A stretch of 50,487 nt of DNA, from positions 1 to 50,487 of the forward strand of contig JADHPM010000010.1 of NCBI GenBank assembly GCA_016778465.1. The letters run 5' to 3'. Of this stretch, positions 18,271-29,018 are shown in pieces. The notes below the pieces were generated by a model that saw nothing but the letters and a program-made list of their open reading frames with translations, had not been told where the DNA came from and ran no database searches. The stretch comes from Methylophilaceae bacterium. GTDB taxonomy: Bacteria; Pseudomonadota; Gammaproteobacteria; Burkholderiales; Methylophilaceae. The translations under genes were made by a program, and so were the position numbers. Numbering within the stretch: position 1 is the stretch's first letter; the number at the start of each line of letters is the position of its first letter.

Positions 18271-19602
18271 ATGGATATGAATCAACTCGAGGCAATAGTA
18301 ACCACCCTATCCTCATGGGTTTGGGGTGGACCTATGTTAGTTCTTTTATTTGGTACACATATTTATTTAACAATTCGTCTTGGAGGGCTGCAATTTAAAA
18401 CTCTTCCACTTGCATTTAAAATTATATTTACGAAATCTGATGACAGTGATGGGGATATTTCACATTTTTCTACCCTCATGACAGCACTTGCTGCCACGGT
18501 AGGTATTGGGAATATAGTTGGTGTTGCTACAGCTATTACATTGGGAGGCCCCGGAGCAATATTTTGGATGTGGTTAACCGGATTGCTGGGGATGGCAACA
18601 AAGTATTCAGAGGCGCTATTAGCAGTAAAATATCGCGAAAAAGGTCCCAATGGCATGCAAGGCGGACCAATGTATTACCTTGCAAAGGGAGCAAACCTTC
18701 CAAAATTAGGCGCTATCTTTGCTTTTTGTACCTTTATTGCTGCATTTGGCGCTGGGAATATGGTGCAAGCAAATTCAACAGCATCTATTTTCTTAAATAT
18801 ATTTGATATTCCTCTAGAGGTCACGGGTGTAGTTCTTGCCCTTTTAACCGGACTGGTCATTATTGGCGGAATTAAATCGATAGGAAAATTCACCTCATTA
18901 TTTGTGCCAGTCATGATTCTCCTCTACTTTTTTGTCATTATTACAGCGCTTATAATGAATTTTGAAAGGGTGCCTGACGCCTTTGTTTTAATCTTTAATC
19001 ATGCATTTTCAAGCCACGCTGCCACTGGTGGTTTTGTTGGGGCCACCTTGGCTGCAGCAATTCGGTTTGGTGTGGCACGCGGTCTGTTTTCCAATGAAGC
19101 AGGCTTAGGCTCGGCACCGATTGTTGCAGCAGCAGCGAAGACCAATGATCCTGTCAAGCAAGCCTTGGTTAGTATGACTGGGACATTTATTGATACAGTA
19201 GTCATTTGCACACTGACAGCCGTTACGATTTTATCTACTGATATCTGGACACAGGGAATTAGCTCTGCCGACTTAACCGCGCAAAGTGTGCAATCTATAC
19301 TAGGTAACACAGGCTCAATTATCATTGCTTTATGCACTGCCCTATTTGCATTCTCAACATTGATTGGATGGAGCTTTTACGGCGAAAAAGCTTTTGAGTA
19401 CCTATTTGGTAGTAATTCAGTAAAATCTTATCGTGTTGTTTTCACACTGATTGTCTACATTGGTGCCACAATGAGCTTAGGTTTTGTATGGAATTTTGCT
19501 GATCTAATGAATGGGCTAATGGCAATTCCCAATTTAATTGGTGTTTTTCTTTTAAGTAAAATAATAAAATCTGAAACAGATCGATACTTTAAAAAATATT
19601 AA
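18271..19602 (+). CDS. Alanine/glycine:cation symporter (AGCS) family protein
   Basis: An inner-membrane sodium- or proton-coupled amino acid importer of 443 residues with about ten to eleven helices. Family hallmarks are visible: a first helix around 18-35, FSTLMTALAATVGIGNIVGVATAI near 67-90, GGPGAIFWMWLTGLLGMATKYSEALLA just after, and GVARGLFSNEAGLGSAPI near 270. The start ATG has ACGGA about six bases upstream. The 66 bases before it contain a possible promoter (TTGGTC, 16 bases, TAATAA). It ends convergently with the MFS gene, the two stops overlapping by four bases. Confidence 0.93.
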   Translation: MDMNQLEAIVTTLSSWVWGGPMLVLLFGTHIYLTIRLGGLQFKTLPLAFKIIFTKSDDSDGDISHFSTLMTALAATVGIGNIVGVATAITLGGPGAIFWMWLTGLLGMATKYSEALLAVKYREKGPNGMQGGPMYYLAKGANLPKLGAIFAFCTFIAAFGAGNMVQANSTASIFLNIFDIPLEVTGVVLALLTGLVIIGGIKSIGKFTSLFVPVMILLYFFVIITALIMNFERVPDAFVLIFNHAFSSHAATGGFVGATLAAAIRFGVARGLFSNEAGLGSAPIVAAAAKTNDPVKQALVSMTGTFIDTVVICTLTAVTILSTDIWTQGISSADLTAQSVQSILGNTGSIIIALCTALFAFSTLIGWSFYGEKAFEYLFGSNSVKSYRVVFTLIVYIGATMSLGFVWNFADLMNGLMAIPNLIGVFLLSKIIKSETDRYFKKY

Positions 19603-20858
19603 CTTTTACTTTTACTCAGTATCGTCGCAAACAAAGAAATCAGAGCTAAAATTGCAAGGTAATATCCAACAAAAGTAAATCCAAAATTTTCAGCTAGCCA
19701 AAGTGCAATAAATGGGGCAAATGATGCACCAAGAATTCCCGCCATATTAAATGATAAAGACGCGCCAGTGTACCTAACATTTGTTGGGAACAAATTTGAG
19801 AGAATTGTACCAAGGGGGCCATAAGTAAAGCCCATCAACAACATACCAATAGACAAGCTTAGGAGAACACCATAATCACCAATTTCAACAATACGAGATA
19901 GAAATATTCCAAATAATATAATAAACACAGATGCCAGCATCATGATAAGCTTCGGACTAAATCGGTCTGCGTATAACGCAGAAACTGGAATCATCAGAGC
20001 AAAAAAGAAAATTGAATAGAGTTGTAAGATTAAAAAATCTTCCTCCGTGATATTTAAGTGCTGTATCGACCAGCCAGCTAAAAAAACAGTCATCAGGTAA
20101 AAAAGACCGAAAGTTGCGACAGCAATAAAGGTTCCTAAAATAAGAGCTTTTTTATGCGATTGTAAGATAAGTTTAATAGGCACGGATTGCTCTAAATTAC
20201 CTTTTTTACCCGCCTCAATAAATTCTGGCGTTTCAGTAATTTTTAGTCGTATATAAAGCCCTAGTGCAATTAAAATAGAACTAGCTACAAAGGGAATACG
20301 CCACCCATAGTCTAAAAAATTCTCTTGGGATAATGTTTCAGTAAGGTATAAAAAAATTCCTCCCGACATTAGCAGGCCAATTGGAGCGCCTAATTGAGGA
20401 AACATTCCATACCAAGCTTTTTTGTCACTTGGTGCGTTTTCTACAGCAAGTAAAACAGCGCCACCCCACTCCCCGCCTAAACCAAAGCCTTGGCCGAAAC
20501 GACAAAGTAGCAGCAGTAATGGTGCAACTATTCCGATTGCCTCATAGCTTGGCAAAAGGCCTATAAAAATAGTAGATAACCCCATTGTTAGCAAGGATGC
20601 TACTAAAGTAGCTTTTCTTCCCACTTTGTCACCAAAGTGGCCAAAAAATGCAGATCCAAGTGGGCGAGCAAAAAATGCGACTGAAAAAGTTGCCAGTGAT
20701 TGCAGCATTTGTGTCGTTGGATCAGACTCTGGGAAAAAAAGATGCGGAAATACTAATATGGCTGCATTAGCATATATATAAAAATCAAAAAACTCAATTG
20801 TGGTACCAGCTAAACTTGCAAAGAGAACTCTTGACTTAGAATTACCTCTTATTATCAA
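19599..20858 (-). CDS. MFS transporter, metabolite:proton symporter (MHS) type
   Basis: A 419-residue major facilitator with 12 predicted helices. The start (GTTIEFFDFYIYANAAILVFP, quoted in part as GTTIEFFDFYIY) and the loop motif FGDKVGRKATL are typical of the MHS subfamily that includes ProP, ShiA and citrate or ketoglutarate carriers, so the substrate is probably a small organic acid or osmolyte. Its ATG overlaps the stop of the molybdopterin oxidoreductase by four bases (ATGA), so the two are co-translated and may act on related compounds. Confidence 0.88.
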   Translation of the reverse strand: MIIRGNSKSRVLFASLAGTTIEFFDFYIYANAAILVFPHLFFPESDPTTQMLQSLATFSVAFFARPLGSAFFGHFGDKVGRKATLVASLLTMGLSTIFIGLLPSYEAIGIVAPLLLLLCRFGQGFGLGGEWGGAVLLAVENAPSDKKAWYGMFPQLGAPIGLLMSGGIFLYLTETLSQENFLDYGWRIPFVASSILIALGLYIRLKITETPEFIEAGKKGNLEQSVPIKLILQSHKKALILGTFIAVATFGLFYLMTVFLAGWSIQHLNITEEDFLILQLYSIFFFALMIPVSALYADRFSPKLIMMLASVFIILFGIFLSRIVEIGDYGVLLSLSIGMLLMGFTYGPLGTILSNLFPTNVRYTGASLSFNMAGILGASFAPFIALWLAENFGFTFVGYYLAILALISLFATILSKSKS

Positions 20859-22990
20859 TGAGATAAAGCCATAACTTCAACTAAACAATCATGTGATGTT
20901 GGTGAATTTCCCATGTCTCCAAAAGCGCTTGAACTCACAGAGTTAACGACACCATTGTTGTGTTGCCTCCAGTATCCTAATGTGGTTACAACAATACCCT
21001 TATTCACATCTGTTGTAACACGAGCAATAGCCTCAAAAGATCCCCTGTCATTAAACACCTTAACCTTATCACCTTCATTCACACCTCTGTCCATGGCGTC
21101 AGCCTGGCTCATTAAGACAAATTGTTCACCTTGAGCTTTTAACTTCTGCTCCATATTAGCGTAACTTGAGTTGATAAAACCATGACTTTTTGGTGCCAAA
21201 ATATTAAGAGGATATTTTTTAGCAAGGCCAGGGTTCGCTTCAGCGGTCTCCTTCGAAGGTACATAATCCGGTAGCTCAGGAATATCTTCTCCAGGCTGAA
21301 AATCATCATACATTTGTCTAAATGGGCCGGCGACAAAGTTTTTTGCTCCAATCAATCTAAATTCACACTTACCAGAAGGGGTTGGAAAGTTACCTTCCTT
21401 ATGTGGCGCCCTATTGTCCTTCGTCCCGACATTGAGTCGAGCATATCCATGTTTTTTTAGATAATTTAAGTCAATTCCTTCGCAAGCAGGTGAGTCCCAG
21501 TCGATATATTGCTCTAAACACTCTGTGTCATTCCATTGAAAATTATCTTCTTCAAAGCCTAAACGTTTCGCTAATTGTCTAAAGATTTCGTTATTGGGCA
21601 GGCATTCTCCTGGTGATTCAACACATTTCGCATTGTAAGTTAAGTACAAGTGCCCCCATGACAATATAATATCCTCCTGCTCAGCGCCCATAGACGCCGG
21701 AAGAAGAATATCCGCAAAGGCGGCTGTATCAGATATAAAATGCTCAGCAGAAACCAAAAACAAATCTTCGCGTTTTAATCCCTCTAAAATTTTTTCTGAT
21801 TCAGTTGATTGCGTCACAGGATTAGTGTTCCAACACATCATTGATTTAATTTGAACATTGAGTTTTTGTTCACCAGTAAGCACCTTACCTAACTGAAGAT
21901 TGTTGACTACTTGGGTGCCTTTAGGAATTAAGTCTGGACGGCAAATGACATCGAATTTATATGGATGCTCCCAAACAGGAAATTGAAGAATCCCCCCTCC
22001 AACATGGCGCCATGCACCAGTTAATGCAGGAAGTGCTGTTACCGCTCGAATAGCTTGACTACCCCCCCAACTTTTCTCAAGCGCGACCCCAATACGAATA
22101 GCAGAGGGTTGCGTGGTTGCATATTCTCTTGCTAAGTTTCGAATATCATCAGCAGAAATACCTGTTATTTTCTCAGCCCACTCCGGCGTTCTTTGCTTAG
22201 CAAGCTCAGCTAATTCAGGATAACCGACAGTATAATTATCGACATAATCTTGATCCACCAAGCCTTCTTCGATAATGACATTCATCATGGCCATTGCTAA
22301 AGCTCCATCTGTGCCAGGTTTGGGACAAACGTGCCAATCAGCCTCTTTTGCGGTTTTGGATGCGTAGGCGTCTATAACGACGACCTTCGAGCCATTTTTT
22401 TGTGCCTCTTTTATGATGTGCCAATGATGAAGGTTTGTGCTTACTGAATTACAAGCCCATACAATAATAAATTTAGAATGGATGAAGCTCTCGGGATCAA
22501 CCCCAGCAGTCGGCCCAATGGTTAAAAGCCAAGCAGTGCATGAACCCTCACCGCAAAATGTTCTTTCAGTAACGGTAGCTCCTAGACGAGCAAAAAAAGC
22601 ATCTCCGCCGTTTAGTCCATGAACAAGCCCCTGGTTACCTAAATAGCTATTTGGCATAATGGCTTGGGGACCATACTCGTCAATAATTTGGGTCCACTTT
22701 GTTGTTATCGTAGATAACGCCTCGTCCCAAGTAATTCTTTCAAACTGTTTTGAACCTTTAGGCCCCACTCGCTTCATTGGGTAAAGCAATCGATCTGGAT
22801 GGTAGTGCCTTTTTTCATAATCTTTTAATTTGACACAGAGTCCTCCCCGCGTCATTGGGTGATCTGGGTTGCCTTTAACACTCACCAATTTATCATTTTG
22901 AACCTCATAAACCATTGAGCATGTATCTGGACAGTCGTGAGGGCATCCACCATGAAAAAATTTTGTCAAATTACTTGATTGGTCATCCAT
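20855..22990 (-). CDS. Molybdopterin oxidoreductase, DMSO-reductase family, single subunit
   Basis: A cytoplasmic 711-residue molybdenum or tungsten enzyme: no twin-arginine or Sec signal. The N-terminal 4Fe-4S site is intact (C16, C20, C24, C52 in CPHDCPDTC...GGLC). The catalytic domain follows, and the C-terminal dinucleotide-binding domain (LMSQADAMDRGVNEGDKVKV onward) is present. In alignment by eye with formate dehydrogenase H, C146 (TFCGEGSC) falls at the selenocysteine position, but the neighbouring His is Gly. No electron-transfer subunit gene is nearby. In a methylotroph an FDH4-like formate dehydrogenase is a reasonable guess from memory; thiosulfate- or polysulfide-type activity is an alternative. 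Substrate unresolved. Confidence 0.88.
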   Translation of the reverse strand: MDDQSSNLTKFFHGGCPHDCPDTCSMVYEVQNDKLVSVKGNPDHPMTRGGLCVKLKDYEKRHYHPDRLLYPMKRVGPKGSKQFERITWDEALSTITTKWTQIIDEYGPQAIMPNSYLGNQGLVHGLNGGDAFFARLGATVTERTFCGEGSCTAWLLTIGPTAGVDPESFIHSKFIIVWACNSVSTNLHHWHIIKEAQKNGSKVVVIDAYASKTAKEADWHVCPKPGTDGALAMAMMNVIIEEGLVDQDYVDNYTVGYPELAELAKQRTPEWAEKITGISADDIRNLAREYATTQPSAIRIGVALEKSWGGSQAIRAVTALPALTGAWRHVGGGILQFPVWEHPYKFDVICRPDLIPKGTQVVNNLQLGKVLTGEQKLNVQIKSMMCWNTNPVTQSTESEKILEGLKREDLFLVSAEHFISDTAAFADILLPASMGAEQEDIILSWGHLYLTYNAKCVESPGECLPNNEIFRQLAKRLGFEEDNFQWNDTECLEQYIDWDSPACEGIDLNYLKKHGYARLNVGTKDNRAPHKEGNFPTPSGKCEFRLIGAKNFVAGPFRQMYDDFQPGEDIPELPDYVPSKETAEANPGLAKKYPLNILAPKSHGFINSSYANMEQKLKAQGEQFVLMSQADAMDRGVNEGDKVKVFNDRGSFEAIARVTTDVNKGIVVTTLGYWRQHNNGVVNSVSSSAFGDMGNSPTSHDCLVEVMALSH

Positions 22991-23028
22991 CCTCGATATC
23001 TCCTTTCTATGAAAATATTACCTTAACC

Positions 23029-23054
23029 TTGACATTAGAAACTCAATATGTCAA
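23029..23054. promoter_or_regulatory. Operator-like dyad between divergent genes
   Basis: TTGACAT (23029-23035) and ATGTCAA (23048-23054) form an exact inverted repeat with a 12-base spacer, so half-sites are 19 bases apart, close to two helical turns. It lies between the molybdopterin oxidoreductase and the DUF1097 gene, upstream of a plausible promoter for the latter. A dimeric regulator site is the natural reading; the left arm also equals a consensus -35 box, so the match may be partly promoter. Confidence 0.4.
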
Positions 23055-23056
23055 TT

Positions 23057-23087
23057 TTGCAAAGTTATTAATTTATCTTAATAATAT
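23057..23087 (+). promoter_or_regulatory. Putative promoter of the DUF1097 gene
   Basis: TTGCAA at 23057-23062 is followed by TAATAA at 23079-23084 (16-base gap) or TAATAT at 23082-23087 (19-base gap). It sits about 30-60 bases before a gene with a very strong ribosome-binding site and immediately downstream of the dyad. AT-richness makes such matches cheap. Confidence 0.35.
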
Positions 23088-23117
23088 TTTTTTGTAATTA
23101 CAACGGGAGGAATTTCA

Positions 23118-23624
23118 ATGAAAAATGCATTTGGTGTTGCACTAGGTATCATGGCTCTGATTTGGGCCTATCTTGCGCTAACGGTTTTATCTGGCTACGT
23201 GCTTGTTTGGGCAGGTTTTATTGCCTGGGGGGCATATCATACCATTCAAGGAAAAGATGTTTTGTTGCCAACAATTACAGGAACTATTTTTGGAGCTGTA
23301 ATGGCAACCATTGCACTGGTAATTGCTGCGCTATTAAGTGGATATATTGACAATTTTGCTGCAACTATTGCAATCGCAGTTGGTATCACTGTTTATATTC
23401 TTACTGCTGTTAAGGCCTTTGGCAATGTGCCAGCCAACGTATTTGGTTATGCAGCAACCGTGGCAATGGTGCGTGAAGAAGTTTTCAACAGCGTTGCCAC
23501 TGCATCTGTAGGTGATGTTGTTGCAATAAATCTTACACATCCACTTATCACCGCTGGACTTTCATTTATCGCGGGGGCCATATTCGCCCACCTGACGGTA
23601 AAACTTGCAGCAAAATTAGGTTAA
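23118..23624 (+). CDS. DUF1097 family inner-membrane protein
   Basis: 168 residues with five to six hydrophobic helices and few charges, resembling the DUF1097 family (E. coli YcdZ type), whose function is unknown; some relatives lie near transport or amide-utilisation genes. The ATG at 23118 has a near-perfect ribosome-binding site (GGGAGGA, about six bases upstream), the strongest in the window, suggesting high translation. It is single, divergent from the molybdoenzyme, and closed by a clear terminator. Whether it serves that enzyme (for example as a channel for its substrate) is inference. Confidence 0.8.
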   Translation: MKNAFGVALGIMALIWAYLALTVLSGYVLVWAGFIAWGAYHTIQGKDVLLPTITGTIFGAVMATIALVIAALLSGYIDNFAATIAIAVGITVYILTAVKAFGNVPANVFGYAATVAMVREEVFNSVATASVGDVVAINLTHPLITAGLSFIAGAIFAHLTVKLAAKLG

Positions 23625-23633
23625 ATGTTCTGA

Positions 23634-23661
23634 AAAGACCACCTTCGGGTGGTTTTTTTTA
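23634..23661. terminator. Intrinsic terminator, probably bidirectional
   Basis: ACCACC-TTCG-GGTGGT (23638-23653) forms a six-pair GC-rich stem with a stable UUCG tetraloop, extended by A-T pairs, followed by TTTTTTTT on the plus strand. It ends the DUF1097 gene. On the minus strand the same stem is followed by CTTTTC, and the convergent secreted gene stops right at its edge, so it can serve both. Confidence 0.93.
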
Positions 23662-24030
23662 TTGGTTAAAGAATCCTAAATTAACAACCCTATCATTTAT
23701 CATAGTGATCTCAACAAACTTATAAGTTTTTCCTGGAGAATATTCCACAAGATTGTTGTAATACCACATCTCTACTTTGTCTTTCTGCTTTTTATCTTCA
23801 ACACGTACTTTTGAACCAACCACCCCCTGTGCACCTTTTGGCTTAATTGCAATTTCTTTGCTGTCCGGTTCACCTATATATTTAATAACACGAGCTTTTG
23901 GCTTGCCACTAAACACACTAATAAATTCATTTTCGGTGAACGTACGTTTTTTTGCTTCGCCGGCATAGCTGTTTGCAAATAACAAAAAACTTAATAAAAT
24001 TGTAAAACATAATTTCAATGAGTTAAGCAT
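23659..24030 (-). CDS. Small secreted protein, possibly SmpA/BamE-like fold
   Basis: 123 residues with a Sec signal peptide (SLKLCFTILLSFLLFANSYA, then GEAKK); no lipobox cysteine at the cleavage point. The mature part has the pattern seen in SmpA/OmlA (BamE) and related domains: a helix ending in a short turn (FSGKPKARVIKYIGEPDSKE), a strand with WYYNNLV, and a final strand pair VEITMINDRVVNLGF. That likeness is by eye and the protein lacks the lipid anchor of BamE. It is the last gene of the minus-strand run and abuts the terminator. Confidence 0.6.
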   Translation of the reverse strand: MLNSLKLCFTILLSFLLFANSYAGEAKKRTFTENEFISVFSGKPKARVIKYIGEPDSKEIAIKPKGAQGVVGSKVRVEDKKQKDKVEMWYYNNLVEYSPGKTYKFVEITMINDRVVNLGFFNQ

Positions 24031-24044
24031 AAATTGATCCAGTA

Positions 24045-24815
24045 TTAATTAATCTTTAATTTTAAACCATCATAGCCCGCGAAGATACTATCTGGTAATT
24101 TGTTTTCGAGGGACTCGTATTCTAAATCATGGGTCATATGAATAAAAAATGTCTTCTTTGCACCTAACCTCTCTGACACGCTAACACTTTGCTCATAACC
24201 GAAATGAGTGCTGTGTGGTTTAATCCTCAAACAATCTAGAAGTAGAACGTCTAAGCCCTGAAGAAGTTCCATTGAACTTGATGGGATTTCAGATACATCA
24301 GTAATGTAAGCTAAATTTCCTATACGGTAACCTAAAATTTCTCCACGCCCATGCATTACAGGAATCGGCGTTATATGATGACCAAATAACTCAAATACTT
24401 CACTCACTACAATAGGCTTGAGCACAGGAATTTCCCAAAAATCTTTTGGCTCAACCATCGCATATTTAAATTTTTCTATGAGCTGATTTATTACAAATTG
24501 ATTGCCATAAATGGGAATTTGTTTTTTATGAATCTGGCAAAAAGCCCTAAGATCGTCAATACCGTGGCAATGATCTGCATGATGATGGGTAAACAAAACT
24601 GCATCAACTGATGTTAATGATTCCCTTAAAGCCTGCTCTCGTAAATCGGGGCTTGTATCAATTAAAATATTTTTACCATTTTCTAGGGTAATAACACTGG
24701 AGCAACGTGTTCTTTTGTTTTTTTTATTACTAGAGAGACAAGTATTGCACTTACAACCCACAACAGGTGTACCTGCACTTGAACCTGATCCAAGAATAGT
24801 TAGTTGCATTGACAC
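24045..24815 (-). CDS. PhnP-like metallo-beta-lactamase-fold hydrolase
   Basis: A metal-dependent hydrolase of about 256 residues. The active-site motif HHHADH is at 77-82 (numbered from GTG 24815), giving two of the metal-site histidines and the aspartate, with D204-region DCLRIKPHSTHFG and a final HMTHD adding ligands. C21, C23 and C26 (GCKCNTC) form the structural zinc site typical of PhnP, a cyclic phosphodiesterase. No phosphonate lyase genes are nearby, so the role is likely general phosphodiester hydrolysis. Start is GTG 24815 or ATG 24809; both overlap the tatD end, so they are co-translated. Confidence 0.87.
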   Translation of the reverse strand: MSMQLTILGSGSSAGTPVVGCKCNTCLSSNKKNKRTRCSSVITLENGKNILIDTSPDLREQALRESLTSVDAVLFTHHHADHCHGIDDLRAFCQIHKKQIPIYGNQFVINQLIEKFKYAMVEPKDFWEIPVLKPIVVSEVFELFGHHITPIPVMHGRGEILGYRIGNLAYITDVSEIPSSSMELLQGLDVLLLDCLRIKPHSTHFGYEQSVSVSERLGAKKTFFIHMTHDLEYESLENKLPDSIFAGYDGLKLKIN

Positions 24816-25573
24816 TTTTTAAATAACTCAAAAAAGTTTTTTGAGGTTTGCTCCCCTACTTTCTCAATAGGTAACTCATGTAACTCTGCAATTTTTTTAG
24901 CAACATAAACAACATTGGCAGGTTCATTTAATTTGCCTCGGTTTGGCACTGGAGCAAGGTAAGGTGAGTCCGTTTCAATCAAAATTCGGTCCAAAGGTAT
25001 TTTTTTTGCGGTCTGCCTTAACTCTTCAGCATTTTTAAAAGTAACAATACCTGAAAAAGAAATATAAAACCCTAAATCTAGTGCTTGTTTTGCCATCTCA
25101 TAAGACTCAGTAAAACAGTGCATAACGCCTCCAACATTGTTTGCTCCCTCGTCTTTCATAATAGCAATTGTGTCTTTTTGAGCTTGCCTAGTATGAATGA
25201 CGAGAGGAAGTGACGTCTCAACAGCAGCACGAATATGCGTTCGAAATCTATCTCTTTGCCATGTTAGGTCACCATCTAATCGAAAGTAATCTAAACCAGT
25301 TTCACCAATAGCGACAACATTAGGGTTCTGAGAAAGCTCAACTAATTCACTAATTGTGGGCTCTTGAATATTTTCATAATCAGGATGTACCCCGACAGAG
25401 GCATATATATGACGATTGTTTTCCGCAACAGCAAGCACTGATGGGAAGCTATCTAACTCGACACTAATGCATAGTGCATTAGTGATTTTATTTTCCTGCA
25501 TATTACTTAAAACATGCTCTAGATTTTTTTCAAGCTCAGGAAAATTTATATGGCAGTGGGAATCAATAAACAT
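24800..25573 (-). CDS. tatD: TatD-family metal-dependent deoxyribonuclease
   Basis: A TIM-barrel hydrolase acting on DNA or RNA 3' ends. The 257 residues start with the metal-binding HxH (H6 and H8 in DSHCHIN), followed by the family motifs GETGLDYFR near 93, VIHTRQA near 127, and ETDSPYLAP near 202, which together supply the metal ligands. Length is normal. It lies three bases after holB and overlaps the PhnP-like gene, consistent with the common holB-tatD pairing in proteobacteria. Confidence 0.94.
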   Translation of the reverse strand: MFIDSHCHINFPELEKNLEHVLSNMQENKITNALCISVELDSFPSVLAVAENNRHIYASVGVHPDYENIQEPTISELVELSQNPNVVAIGETGLDYFRLDGDLTWQRDRFRTHIRAAVETSLPLVIHTRQAQKDTIAIMKDEGANNVGGVMHCFTESYEMAKQALDLGFYISFSGIVTFKNAEELRQTAKKIPLDRILIETDSPYLAPVPNRGKLNEPANVVYVAKKIAELHELPIEKVGEQTSKNFFELFKKCQCN

Positions 25574-25576
25574 AAT

Positions 25577-26527
25577 TTAGCTAAATATTTTTTTGTACTC
25601 CAATAAAATTAGGTCAAGGTTCAAATCTTTATTAACTGATTTTGTCGAATAAAGCTTAATCTCGTTAATCCTTTTTTGGAATAATAACAGGTTCTCTAAA
25701 GAGGATTTTTTCGCCAACTCGCCGACCACCTCATGATGTTGTGGAAAATAACAATGTTGACTCGTCAGTTTGTTTAAAAAAATTTCGTAAGTCCATTTCT
25801 GGATCACATCTACAAACCATTTCAAACCATAGTCTAACCATTTAGTCGTTGTCTTTGATAACTGTACAGAGTTTCCTTTTTTTAATTCCTCAATAATTTC
25901 TAGAGCAATTGCATAACGGTCTTTTTCTTCCGACAACGCTTGAACAGAATTGTTTAAAAATTCTAGTTGCCCATGATCAATCTTAATTTCATTATTTTTA
26001 ATATATAAATCCATCTGCTCTTTAGAGGGATTTGGAAGTGAAACCAATTGACAGCGACTGCGAATCGTTGGGAGAGCATTACTTAAGTTAGCGATTGCCA
26101 GGAAAATGTAGCAATTGTTAGGTGGTTCCTCAAGGATTTTCAAGAGTGCATTTGCACTAGCCTTGCTCAAGTTTTCAGCATTCATTACAGCTGCAATCTT
26201 ATAGCTGTCCTGATAGTGTGAGGATAATTCAAAAAAATCTTTTAATTCCCTGATTTTATCAACACTAATATTTAAATTATCTTCTGACTCATCTACAAGA
26301 AAAAAATCAGGGTGCGATGTGTTTTTAAACCAGTTGCATGATTCACAATCTTGACAAGGGAGTTGATCGTCTAAAACCTGATGGCAAAGTAAAGTTTGGC
26401 AAATATTGCGTACTAGGTTATTTCGGCCAACGCTATCACTCCCAAAAAAAATTTGAGCGTGTGATAAATTTGTTTTGTTTCTTAAAAAAGCCAACTGAAC
26501 ATTTTTATGCCAGGGATAAATATCCAT
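25577..26527 (-). CDS. holB: DNA polymerase III delta' subunit
   Basis: Part of the clamp loader that places the sliding clamp on DNA. In 316 residues it shows the AAA+ clamp-loader plan: a degenerate P-loop (GSDSVGRNN, 29-37, lacking the Walker lysine as is usual for delta'), a four-cysteine zinc module (C48, C58, C61, C64), the LLKILEEPP motif, and the SRC sensor (TIRSRCQ). The C-terminal collar domain is present. It begins nine bases after purA; tmk, often the upstream partner, is not here. Confidence 0.93.
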   Translation of the reverse strand: MDIYPWHKNVQLAFLRNKTNLSHAQIFFGSDSVGRNNLVRNICQTLLCHQVLDDQLPCQDCESCNWFKNTSHPDFFLVDESEDNLNISVDKIRELKDFFELSSHYQDSYKIAAVMNAENLSKASANALLKILEEPPNNCYIFLAIANLSNALPTIRSRCQLVSLPNPSKEQMDLYIKNNEIKIDHGQLEFLNNSVQALSEEKDRYAIALEIIEELKKGNSVQLSKTTTKWLDYGLKWFVDVIQKWTYEIFLNKLTSQHCYFPQHHEVVGELAKKSSLENLLLFQKRINEIKLYSTKSVNKDLNLDLILLEYKKIFS

Positions 26528-26536
26528 TACGCTTAT

Positions 26537-28827
<2,291 letters not shown>

Positions 28828-28832
28828 TGTAA

Positions 28833-29018
28833 TTATCTAACAATCAAAAATAGTATTATGCCTAAAATAATAGATAAAAACCCAAAAAAACGAATTTGAC
28901 CATTTTTGTACTTCGTCAAATTAAGAAAAGTTTCACGCCAAATCTTAGGAAAGAGCATTGGCATAATACCCTCAATAACAAGCATTAAAGCCAATGCTAA
29001 TAATAGGATTTTCTCCAA
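28833..29018 (-). CDS. DUF2065 family membrane protein
   Basis: 61 residues with two helices, the second near the C terminus (FFGFLSIILGIILFLIV), and the conserved middle FPKIWRETFLNL with G-Q-I-R-F-F-G. This is the DUF2065 (YjeT-like) protein regularly found right after hflC. It abuts the hflC stop directly. Function unknown; the fixed place suggests a link to HflKC. Confidence 0.9.
   Translation of the reverse strand: MEKILLLALALMLVIEGIMPMLFPKIWRETFLNLTKYKNGQIRFFGFLSIILGIILFLIVR

Noticed and set aside
23029-23051. TTGACA as the -35 box of the DUF1097 gene
   Set aside because: No acceptable -10 hexamer lies 16-18 bases downstream; the box is better explained as an arm of the dyad.
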